Made by a program: the position numbers and the translations under genes. The notes under the pieces were generated by a model. The model was not told where the DNA came from. It did not search any database and worked only from the letters and a program-made list of their open reading frames with translations. Of a stretch of DNA of 43,708 bases, positions 1 to 9,579 are shown in pieces. The stretch's first letter is position 1. Every line of letters starts with the position of its first letter. This DNA is from Bacteroidales bacterium (lineage in GTDB: Bacteria; Bacteroidota; Bacteroidia; Bacteroidales; UBA4417): assembly GCA_016707785.1 (NCBI GenBank), contig JADJGZ010000043.1, positions 1 through 43,708 of the forward strand, given 5' to 3'.

Positions 1-589
1 CTGATCCCGTAAATCAAGATATACTTAACGTAAAAATAACTTTACAATTGACACAGTAAAAGAGCTGTGGTCACAAACGCTAATACAGCAGGTAAACCTG
101 ATTGGTCGCACATTCTCCCACATTTATGACAATAATATATATTCCAGGGTTTCGATCCAGGAAGTACATGGAATCGAAAGCGTTTACGAAGGTGATAAAA
201 CATTCTGACCCAACGTTCAAGAATACAGAAGATGAGAAATTGTCCGGGTTTCATGGAAAGAAATACTGTATTTGTTGGGTTAAAATGACTCTTAGTTTTA
301 AAAATATCCAAGTTCTATTTTGTTTTGGCACGAAGTCGGTTTGACTATTAATGAAGAAAGGCAAAATTACTGAGCAGCCGGGATTATTACGATTTATGGG
401 GCGGCAGTTTTGACAATATTCGGGACAGTGGCGAAGTTTACAGAAGATTTATGATGAAAGTTTGGATGAGGAACGCTTATGAATAAAAAAATTGCAATAT
501 TAAAACAATATCAATGAATTTAACAATGTTTGCCATGATCAGGAATAATCGTTCAGACCCAAAAATTTGCATTAAAAGTTTTAAAAATA
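1..589. other. Stretch without a recognisable intact gene
   Basis: No reading frame here resembles a protein family I know. An 89-codon open frame on the minus strand (42-311) contains a CxxC pair (Cys-His-Lys-Cys) and a hydrophobic end, so it could be a broken fragment of a small zinc-binding or membrane protein, but it may equally be chance. A short plus-strand frame around 351-490 is also unrecognised. The stretch borders heavily frameshifted genes, so a real gene here could be hidden by indels. Confidence 0.3.
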
Positions 590-1508
590 AAGCTATTGGT
601 ATGAGCAGGACCACCTCAGGAGGAATTGGCTACTATACTGTCAGAAAATACGCATCATAAAGAGCAAATATTTTATGTATTAATCAGAAATATTCAGAAA
701 TCAAGAAGCCTAGCCAGGAGGATCGAGAATGGTTTGAGAGGTTCATTGCGACTACAAAATTGCAGATTTAAGCAGTTTGAGTGATATTAAGCGGGTTGCT
801 CAGGAACTTACTGAAATGAAGACTTCTAATGATGCTTATCCACAATGGTGTTTACCTTACAAAAGAAATAACTGCCGACGGACTAGAAGGAGTGTTTGTG
901 GTTCACTACTATCAACCTTTATAGCGTTAATTTTCTATTGCAGGATAAGTTGGAAGTCACAGGAAAAGCCAGAATTATAATGGTTGGCTCCGAGGACATC
1001 GTTTTGCAGCCTGGGAATAAGGATTGATATTAGTCTGAATTACAGGAAAATCACAGGTATTCAGGTTTAAGCTAGCAAGCTCAGCAAAAGCCGCGCAACT
1101 ATTATCGATGATCATTTTTGATGGGCAATACAAAATTCTGGAGTAACCATAAATACGATGCATCCTGGTGCAGTGAAAACAGATACAGGAAAAGAAAATG
1201 ACCTGTATATCGTTGGTTTTAAAAAAATTTTTATTAAAACATTAAAATCTCCAGGAAATTTCAGCTGAGGCATTGTACTATCTTGGAGGTTTCTGAGAAA
1301 GATTGAAAAGGTTAGTTGTAAATTTTTAATTTAACTTACAGAGGAAGAGCCTGCTCCTCCTGCTTTGGACAAGGAAGTTGCCATTGAGACTATGGAACAA
1401 AAGCATGCAATTAGCAGGATTGCAGAAGTAAAAAGCGAGATCATTGCAGTGTCGGATTGCCAGAATTTGAAAAATGAAATAGCAACGACATATAATGAAA
1501 AGAGTTAA
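590..1508 (+). pseudogene. Short-chain dehydrogenase/reductase (SDR) remnant, many frameshifts
   Basis: Reading across frames recovers an SDR of the retinol-dehydrogenase/WW-oxidoreductase type. A nucleotide-binding Gly-rich motif close to TTSGGIGYYTVRKYA lies at about 610-655. A segment reading CDYKIADLSSLSDIKRVAQEL lies at about 750-815, the usual position after the NAD(P)-binding Asp. ITADGLEGVFVVHYYQP lies at about 868-920, then IIMVGSED near 975-1000 and MHPGAVKTDTGKEN near 1157-1200. The catalytic Tyr-x-x-x-Lys segment between about 1000 and 1150 is not clearly readable. At least five indels separate these pieces. The last part (about 1330-1508) is open to a TAA and resembles a family tail. 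It lies 9 bp before the next broken gene, so the two probably formed an operon. The family call comes from motif memory. Whether decay is biological or a sequence error is unknown. Confidence 0.6.
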
Positions 1509-1517
1509 TTGAAGTAT

Positions 1518-3123
1518 ATGGAAGAAAAGAGTTTGCCTGATCATACATACAATACGGCCTTCAGTTTGAGTGGTGGCATTGCAAACCTTTATCAGCAGTG
1601 GCCTTGCGCGTTCAGGACAAAAAGTATTGCTGATTGAAAAAATAGGTAGATTTGGAGGCCTGGTAAAGTTCGTTTTTCAATGATGGTTTGTTTGAAGCTG
1701 GAGTAAAGAACTTTAGAAGATGCAGGCATTATTTTTCGCTTCTTGCTAAAGGATTTAGGCATTCAGCTTGAAGTTGTTAAAAGTCCTGTTTCTGAAGGTG
1801 TAGAAAATGAGGTTATTAATATAGAAACCTTAAATGATTTACATAAATACGGGAATACATGTAAGGTATTTCCACAAGAAGAAAGTAAGTGAGATTGATA
1901 GGGTAATTAAAATCTAGAAAAATAATAAGAAACACATGAATGTACTCTATAGCTGCGAAAGTCATAGTTAAAGACCTGATAGCAATAAAAATTTTTTGTT
2001 TAAAACACTTTTACCCTGGCTGCCGAAATTCATGTTTCTTAACCGTAGGGAAGAAGATTAACCGAATAAGACATGCGGTGGGAGGATTATTTAAGAAACT
2101 ATTATAAAAAGCCCTGCCCTCAGGGATGTAGTTTCCACAGCATTTCTTTAAAAATACACCTGCCTTTTTTTGCATTGAGTTATTTTTCCTTATACCTGGA
2201 TTATTTCTATCCAAAAGGAGAGTTGGCTTTCGGGCATTGAAAGGCAAATATCAGAATGTGGAGGAGAACTTAAAAGGCAAATTTCACAAATCGTTGATAA
2301 GGGCTGATAAATGTATTGTTATTGATCAAAACAAACATCAGTTACAGATATAATCATCTTATATAGGCTACTGATTTGAAACACTATATAACATGAAGCC
2401 AAAAACAAGGCTTGTCTCCAGATATCAAAGCCAGATTTAGTGAAATGGGAAGCAGAATGCTGGCAAACCAAGTGGAAATTCTGTTTTTCCTTATTTCTTG
2501 AAGTAGATGTGCCATGAAAATTTCAGTGCGAGTGCTCATGGGCATTTCTTTCACCATCAAAAACAGGATTAGGCAAAACACACGGAAAGAACTATATGAC
2601 TTGCTTAGGAGTACAAGAAGCATTAAAAAGAACAAATAATTACCTGGCTTGACAAATTTATCCAAATTGAATACCTGTAAATTTCCATTCCCCGGACTTA
2701 AAAGATCCGGCAATGGTTCCACCTGAAGTAAAGCAGGCATTATTATAAGCTTACTTGCGGAATATGACTTATTCAGAGAGATTCAAAAAGCAGGCTGGAT
2801 TGATCCAGTTTACCGTTGAAATGGAAAATCATATTTATTGATGTAATGCACTGATTCTATTTACCCTATGCTAAAAGATAAAATCATAGCCGCTTTTCTT
2901 TTACACCGCAGAGCATTAGAAAACAGGTAGGCAGTTCTGGAAGGAGCTATTGTTGGCTGGTCATTTCAAAAAATATGCCAGTTGTAAATAAAATTCAAAT
3001 CTCAAGATCGTTCAGTTCTAACACCTATACCTTCAATTTACCAGAGCAGGACAATGGGCTTATGGTCCTGCAGGTGTACCTATGTCAATACTTACCAGCA
3101 AATTGGCGGCAAATAAGTTATAA
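1518..3123 (+). pseudogene. FAD-dependent oxidoreductase (phytoene-desaturase / retinol-saturase type) remnant
   Basis: The pieces, read in changing frames, form a full-length flavin amine-oxidase-like protein of about 530 residues. An N-terminal dinucleotide-binding segment similar to GSGIAGL, followed by ALARSGQKVLLIEK and FGGLV, lies at about 1560-1670. A C-terminal block reading GAIVGWSFQKNMPVVNKI, then SRSVLTPIP, IYQAGQWAYGPAGVPMSI and LTSKLAANK, lies at about 2945-3120. This C-terminal block is characteristic of the carotenoid-desaturase/retinol-saturase group, where it closes over the FAD. I count at least ten indels or stops between the ends. It follows the SDR remnant closely, and both are redox enzymes of lipid or isoprenoid type, so they may have acted together. 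The substrate cannot be told from sequence. Conserved residues survive between indels, which favours recent damage or sequencing error over old decay. Confidence 0.65.
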
Positions 3124-3299
3124 AAAAATTAAAAAATAATTTAGGAGATTATACTCATTCATGGCAGTTTTGCAATCCGACTTATTGACAGGAACTGATT
3201 AGAATGAGAATAAATAACTGATCCTATGAGGTATAATGACTTTCAATTGTCTTAAATACTGAAGTTGTTTGATGTGAAAAGTTTTATCCTCTAAGTATT

Positions 3300-4464
3300 G
3301 TTTTTCTTATTGGAAGGTTAATACTCCAATGGGTATTGCAGAGATTCCGGAACTAAACACTCTGAAATCAATATTTTTACAGATGAACAAACCGGGTTTC
3401 ATCTACGGCGAGCAGGTACGCTGCCAAAACCATAGATGGCACTTCCCGGTGGGTAGTGGCAGGATGCGGTACAGTCAGTTCACTGAATGCTGTTTTTTTA
3501 TTATTCTAACACAGGGTAGCTGCGGGAATGATGGAGTAATCACTGAAGACCATAACTGCAGGTGACAGCTGGGAATTGCTTAATACAGGGACCTGAGTCG
3601 ACCGAATGCCCTCCATTTCGCTGATGCCTTCACAGGCTACGTTTCACGATCAGATTTTAAGAAGAGGGAAAACAGTGGATGGAAGGTTAAGCTGGACCTA
3701 TACACCAGTGCCCAGCGGGCGATAAGTATCATTGACACAAATACAGTGTACCTGGTAGGATCCCCCCTTGACATGAGCATTTTCAATCGAGGATAGTGGA
3801 TTAAGCTGGGATATAAATATATGGAACCCCTTTAACGGCACCTCTGAATGATGTTTGTTTTACAGGCAAATCGACGGGATTGTTGGGGAGGAAAGCTAGG
3901 CACAAAAATGTATTCCTACTCTGTGATTAATTATACCCACGATAGCGGCGCCAGCTGGCATGGTTTGGAACAGATTAATTCCGGCTGGCTAGATGCTGCT
4001 TATTTACTGATTCCACAAATGCTTTTGCAGTTGGACCGGATGGAATTATTTTTACACACTTCAAATGCCGGTATGCAATGGAATAAACAGGTATCAACTT
4101 CAACCTATGATTTGTTATCGTACACTTTCCCACACCTTGGAAACTAGGTTATGCGGTGGGTGAAGCAGGAACCATAATGAAAACTGATGAATGGAAGTGT
4201 AGGAATAGACAGTCCCCCAAGGATACAAAACCGACTGAAGTCATTCCCAAATCCAACAAGGGTGAAATAATAGTTAAATTACCCTTCCCACATTTCAGTT
4301 GGAATCCTGAGTATTATAGATATACAAGGGCAGGGAAGTGATGAGAGAGAATATTCATGCTGAAGAACAATTAATGGACCTGAGCCGCCTTAAGAGTGGA
4401 TTCTACCTGATAAAAGCCGAAAACCGAAGATAGGATTTATGTTGCACCTGTATTGAAAGAGTAA
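3300..4464 (+). pseudogene. Secreted Ycf48/BNR-repeat beta-propeller with T9SS sorting tail, frameshifted
   Basis: Repeated units with the pattern F-F-x-(D/N)-x-x-T-G-(F/Y)-x-x-G-x-x-G-x-(I/L)-x-K-T-x-(D/N)-G-G-x-x-W can be read in several frames, for example near 3355-3470, 3500-3580, 3615-3680 and 3990-4190. They are typical of the Ycf48/Hcf136-like propeller proteins that are common as secreted proteins in Bacteroidota. The last part (about 4225-4464) reads like a type A T9SS sorting domain, ending with SRLKSGFYLIKAENR and a short tail to a TAA. The start is not determinable and may lie near 3236. At least six indels are needed to join the blocks. The role would be a surface or secreted propeller with no assignable activity. 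Confidence 0.6.
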
Positions 4465-4872
4465 GTGAATAATAGTATTCGTTCTTACCTTTCTTTTTCA
4501 TTTTCCTCATCCTGATGATTTGAAATAGATGACGGGAAAAGACCGATCTGTGATGATCCATATTCTGAGAACACTCAATAAACAGTTTTCCGAAACTAAA
4601 AACACATTTGATACTTTTCGGGAGATTCAATTCTTAAACAAGAATTGCCATATATTATTGAATCTTCATCTCAATTTCATCTATTATTTTTTAATTTCAA
4701 TTTCAATGGAATGATGCGAAAAATCAATCTACTTCCATAAGTTTGTAGGAAAAACATTAAGAAAGGATTCTCTGCCCGGAAACTAACCAAATACCAATAG
4801 AACTACATCCCAATTATACATTCTTCTACATTAATATTCAACTCGTTTCTTCATCTTTAAAACAATTCATTT
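4465..4872. other. Intergenic stretch, nothing recognised
   Basis: About 400 bases of A+T-rich sequence between the Ycf48-like remnant and the next intact gene. Short open frames on both strands are low in complexity and match no family I know. I see no clear hairpin terminator and no exact TAnnTTTG promoter box directly before 4873. Confidence 0.5.
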
Positions 4873-5442
4873 ATGAGATCTAATAGCATTATCCTGGTTA
4901 TATTCCTTACGATTGCGAGCTACCTGGCCCAATCACAGAACATCTCAAAATATCTGAACGACGGAGGAGCCTCCAACAGTAAACTGAACCTGAAAATTGG
5001 ATTTGATCCGATCAATGGAGCTTTACCACTGATTTTTGAGTATGGATTCAGCAAGAAATTTTCACTGGAATTAAGTGCAGCCCCTGTTTCAGTCAAACGT
5101 CAGAACTGGTTATATACCGAAGATCCCATGCCCATAGGCGAATCAGGATACGGACTGGCATTCAGCGGAACCATTAAAGTATTTAAGCACACCTTCCCTG
5201 AACGGATGTATTTCGGATTGCAGTCAGGGGTCAGCTTTTTTGAAGAAAAAACCATTTACGACTTTGCCTGTGTTAAAATAGGTTACCAACGTGCCATTGT
5301 GCGAAAATGGATGCTGGGATTTGAGGCCGGCTTTGGTTTCAGATACTATAAAGACAACTTCATCATTGCGGAAACCGTTTATCCCGATAATGGAACCCGA
5401 TTTATGGTCCCTGTTGTCATTCATACAGGTTTCATGCTTTAA
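4873..5442 (+). CDS. Small outer-membrane beta-barrel-like secreted protein, unknown function
   Basis: A 189-residue protein with a signal peptide at about residues 1-20 (short N-region, hydrophobic ILVIFLTIASYL, then A-Q-S-Q before the likely cut). The rest alternates hydrophobic and polar residues, with Gly and aromatic residues as in small eight-strand barrels: LKIGFDPINGALPLIFEYGF, a Phe-Gly-Leu-Gln-Ser-Gly-Val strand, then FEAGFGFRYY and a last strand ending in a hydrophobic/aromatic tail (GFML). It is the only clearly intact gene in the first 9.5 kb. It is followed after 22 bp by another secreted protein gene, so the two may be cotranscribed. No enzymatic residues are evident. An OmpW- or OprF-like barrel fold is inferred from composition only. 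Confidence 0.7.
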   Translation: MRSNSIILVIFLTIASYLAQSQNISKYLNDGGASNSKLNLKIGFDPINGALPLIFEYGFSKKFSLELSAAPVSVKRQNWLYTEDPMPIGESGYGLAFSGTIKVFKHTFPERMYFGLQSGVSFFEEKTIYDFACVKIGYQRAIVRKWMLGFEAGFGFRYYKDNFIIAETVYPDNGTRFMVPVVIHTGFML

Positions 5443-5464
5443 GAAAATATAAATATATTATCAG

Positions 5465-7099
5465 ATGAAAAAAATCTCCACCTTTTTGATGGCTCTTTGC
5501 ATTGCTGGCTTTGTTAATGCCCAGCAAATCGGTTTTAACTGACTTCAGGCAAACTCCTGCGTGATAAAATCACTGAACGTACAGTGGATATCTCCAGCCT
5601 GGGAAATCTTAATGGCTATTCCTATTTCCTTTACCATCCATTTATAGCTGTGTTTAACCAGGTAAGCGTGGGCTCAACTGAGAATTTTTACATTGGCAAA
5701 TTCGACAAGAATCTCAACCTGGTTAAACGCGCCGAAATTGAGCTGAAACAGGATAAGAAAGAGCTAACCTGCGAGGGTGTTCTGCGACTCAAGGATGAGT
5801 GTATTGTGTTTTCTTCATTTCAGAATACAAAAGACAAAAAGCATTACCTGTTCGCACAAAATTTCAATTTCAACACCCTCCAGCTTGTCCCTAATATCAA
5901 GCTTATCGGGGAACTCGACTATGGCAGTCTGCATAAATATAATAATACAATCTTTCATTACGAGATATCTGCCGACAGTTCAAAAGTGCTGGTATTTTAT
6001 ACCCTGCTGAGCAAAAAGAATGAGACTTTAAATACTGGCATGTATGTCTTCAACCAGGAAATGAACTGTTATGGAAGAACCTGAATGTTACTGCCAAATT
6101 TGCGGGAGGAGTATTTGAATACGACAGGTTCAGGGTTGATAATGAGGAGGCAATGTTTACCTTTTAGGGAAGCACTATGCTGATAAGGAAAATTATTATG
6201 ATGCTGCTCATTTCAAGGATCGGGGGTTCTTTTCGAATGATGTCTATTACACAGATAAACCCAATTACAGCTATGAGTTATATAAGTATACGGCTAACGA
6301 CCAAAATGCGGATATTCACCCATTATCCATACCCGGAAAATTTATCCGTAGCCTGAGTTTTACCCCCGCGGGAAATAACTCTATATTTTGCTTTGGGATG
6401 TATGCAAAGAGTGAAAAAATAAGTGTGGAAGGTGGATTTACTTTCGCTTATGACCTTACGACCAAACAGATGACTGGACTGAGTACCAAAGAAATGAGCA
6501 AGGAACTTATCAGCCAGGACCTTGACCCGACTGAGTTAAAACGTTTCAGGAGAAGCATTGATAACAAACAGGAATGGGATCCATTTGCATACATACTGGA
6601 TAAGGTAAAAACCAAAGGCAACGGCGACAGGTATTTTATTGCTGAACAATACATTGGAGGGACAAAAACAGAGAGAAGCGGAAATATGACAATCTACAGT
6701 GCCATACATATGCATAATGACCTGTATGTGGTTAATTTGAACAGCGAAAACCAGATTACCCGGATCGACAAGTTGCATAAGCGACAATACTGGCTGAATA
6801 CTGATACCTATAATTCATATTCCAGTATTGAGAAAAATGGCAACCTTTATTTCATTTACAACTCTTTTGAAGCATCTGATGGTATGTTTAAAAATATTGA
6901 CGTGGGTAATTCATACATTGCCCGCCTGGATGCGAACGGCAAAGAACAAAAAAGTATTTTCAGAAAGAAGGAGGATAAGGATTCGCCAATGCCAATTCCC
7001 CGGACAGGAATTCTGCAACCCGACCATTCCATTATATTCAGCCTCATGACCTTTAACTACAAGGATTACCAGGTACAAAAGATCAGCATTACGGAATAG
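5465..7099 (+). pseudogene. Secreted protein of unknown function, three apparent frameshifts
   Basis: Starts with a good signal peptide (Met-Lys-Lys, hydrophobic TFLMALCIAGFVNA, then Gln-Gln). Reading continues after frame changes near 5540, near 6066 and near 6155, then runs open to a TAA at 7097-7099, giving about 540 residues. The text has repeated strand-like units with aromatic residues and many Lys/Asn, such as FYIGKFDKNLNLVKRAEIEL and NSYIARLDANGKEQKSIF. This is the sort seen in propeller-like proteins that report data about a tracked object, but I do not recognise the family. Sequence on both sides of each indel reads smoothly, so an intact gene with consensus errors is as likely as a true pseudogene. 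It is preceded by the barrel gene at 4873 with a 22 bp gap. Confidence 0.6.
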
Positions 7100-7194
7100 G
7101 GATAATCGCCCCCCAGTCCTGCATCCCTTGACCTATTTCAAGTTTGGAAGAAATACTATCTCAATAACCGGGAAAAATCAACCAATTAATTCAA

Positions 7195-8608
7195 ATGAGG
7201 AAAATTGCCTTCTTACTACTGTTTAATATATTTTTAAGTGGGGTTTATTCACAAAGCATACAATGTGACAACCTTCAAATTAGGGATGCAGCAACCATTC
7301 ATAAATACTGTGGAGATCAATGTAAGGCGGGGAATTCTGGCTGCCGGGAGGTGATTATGGAGGGAATGGACAAGAGACATTGCAATAAATTCATGGAATG
7401 CTGTTAGTCTCCTTTACCCCAGTGTGGCTAGAAAGATCACTCTGGAGTGTAACCCTGAATAAGGATACCATTGCTCATCAATACTGGGATAAGATCCTCT
7501 GGACTGTATCAGCATTAAATCATTATTATATCACCGGTGATCCAGACTTTCTCAAACAAGCCTACCGATGCTCAGAAAACACCCTTCATCAACTTGAATT
7601 GCAGGCTTTTGATAAGGAATCCGGGTTGTTTACCGGCCCGGCGGTATTTGCCGATGGAATCGCCGGGTATCCGGAACCGGTATTTGATAAAAACAATTTC
7701 TCTTCCTATGTACTTGATCATCATGCTGCTGATATCAAATGTTTAAGCACCAACTGCCTTTATTACGGAGCTTATCATGCCCTTACAGAGATGGCGGTCA
7801 TTCTGAATGAAGATGCTCAACTCATCCAAGAGTTTACAATTAAGGGTGATAAGCTGAAGTCGGCCATTTTAAAGTCTTTTTATAATGAGCGGAACATAAG
7901 TTAAATTACATGATGGATCATTCCGAAAGGTTCATCAATACCAAGGAAGCTATGGGATATTCATTTGCCATTATTTTCGGGGTATTGAATCCCTCACAGG
8001 CTTATGAACTTATCAGGCATGCAAATATTTCCGCCTTTGGGATTCCCTGCCTGTACCGGATTTTCCCGTTATTCAGCCACACAACCGGCAGGCACAACAA
8101 TATTATCTGGCCTATGGCGAATGGATTTTTGCCAAAGCATGCATCATTGCTGATAATATCACTGCTTTTTAATAAAGAACTGAGCAGCCTGACAAGTCTT
8201 GCCCTTGATGAAGACAAAGGCAATTATGAATTCTGGGAAATATACAACCCATATACCAGGAAACCTGATGGAGGTTATCAGGCAATGGGATCGGATAAGC
8301 CCAACCATCACTGGAATTCCTGCCGCTTGCAGACCTGGTCGGCAACAGCCTACCTGAATATGATCATTCATGGATTGGCAGGTATGAGATTCAATAATAA
8401 TAGCCTAAGATTCGCCCCTTGTTTACCTGAAAAAGTTCATTACCTGAAGCTGACCGATTTAACCTACAGGCATTCGAAGCTAAGTGTGGAAATTACAGGG
8501 AACGGACAAAAGATAAAAGCATTCCTGGTTAACGGAATACCTCAGGAACATCCTGTAATCCCTGCCGGAGTTCAATCGGGGATCGAGGTATTTATTGAGA
8601 TGGAATAA
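7195..8608 (+). pseudogene. Glycoside hydrolase, MGH1/GH63-like (alpha/alpha)6 barrel, two frameshifts
   Basis: Three frames join into about 470 residues: 7195 to about 7398, then to about 7896, then to the TAA at 8606-8608. It has a signal peptide (hydrophobic FLLLFNIFLSGVYSQ), so the enzyme would be periplasmic or outer-membrane associated. Blocks such as VSFTPVWLERSLWSVTLNKD, YWDKILWTVSALNHYYITGD, NNIIWPMANGF, HHWNSCRLQTWSATAYLNMI and the helix-rich layout match mannosylglycerate-hydrolase-like and GH63-type barrels acting on sugars. In the first block three Cys codons (TGT, TGT, TGC) sit where I would expect Trp (reading Y-C-G-D-Q-C and N-S-G-C), suggesting further base errors or substitutions. 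The substrate is unknown. A short C-terminal beta region follows the barrel, as in related enzymes. Confidence 0.6.
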
Positions 8609-8740
8609 GAAGATAAGGGTCCAAAGTTTAGGGGATAATAAAGAAATGGCAGTATTAGCAGGTACAGTATCCAGGCTGGCCCTATAAATCATACTTTTCA
8701 TTTACTCATTTCTGGTTGAAAACAGAAATCATAAAATAAT

Positions 8741-9230
8741 ATGAAAGTTTCATCCTATCTTTTACCCTGTTAACCCTGATCATCTTTAGCTGCAAAGCTG
8801 GCAGGTTCCAGAATCGTATACCGGGCAATGGGTACGGGCTAAAAGCAAGGTAACCGTAAGAACGGAACCGAAAAATGAAATACGGATTCCATTCAAATAT
8901 CTATCCGGATAAACGGCGATAAGACCGTAACAGGCACTATCGGAGCAGCCAATATCAAAATGGCCGTTTAAATAAAAACAGGGATTGCCGCCTTCCATCA
9001 CAGGCATTCTTATATCATCAGTTTTGACCCTTAGGAAAGTTATTCCCGGGTGATCCGATGAATGAAAAAATGATGGAGATATGGCTCAGGCCCATTCAGA
9101 ATGGCGGGTATCTGGAGGCAGAACTCCGTCAGAAGGACCATGCAGATGCATTCCCAATGGCAGGTTTGACATTTCAGAGAAGGATGCTACTTATATTGAG
9201 TGGCAAACTATTTCAGATCAACCATTTCTG
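8741..9230 (+). pseudogene. Lipoprotein remnant of unknown family
   Basis: The start reads as a lipoprotein signal if one T is restored in the run at 8759-8763: MKVSSYLFTLLTLIIFSCKA, with a lipobox ending in Cys. Downstream pieces in changing frames read TGQWVRAKSKVTVRTEPK, then TVTGTIGAANI, then DPMNEKMMEIWLRPIQNGGY and LEAELRQKDHADAF to about 9180. I do not recognise the family. At least four indels are present. It probably belongs with the sugar-related or secreted genes just upstream. Confidence 0.4.
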
Positions 9231-9579
9231 AACTAGTAAGTGCGGAATAAACTCTCCGGTCAGTCAAACTTTGACCCACAGGATCATTACCTTTAAACTC
9301 AGGGGTTGACAGCAAAGCTGATCAGAATGAGTTATGCAACATGTAGCAACTTCAGCATTTTGCAAACAAATTCCATTTCAGTATAAAAACTAATCCTGAA
9401 TCTTTATCAAACATTAGTTTATCTAAGAAACAATCATAACTTAGATTCTCTATTTCTTCATACAATGGATACCGGCACAAATGCATTGAGAATACTTTTC
9501 ATTCCTGTTAATTCTATGGAATGGGGCTTATGTTCTCAACAGTTATCAGTTTTTCATCATACCAATTAAGAACCTACTT
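9231..9579. other. Intergenic stretch before the TIR-STAND gene
   Basis: About 350 bases with no gene I can support. A CATTTTGCAAA stretch near 9356-9367 resembles the Bacteroidetes minus-7 region (TAnnTTTG) but lacks the leading TA, so it is not called as a promoter. No terminator hairpin or strong repeat is seen. Confidence 0.4.
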
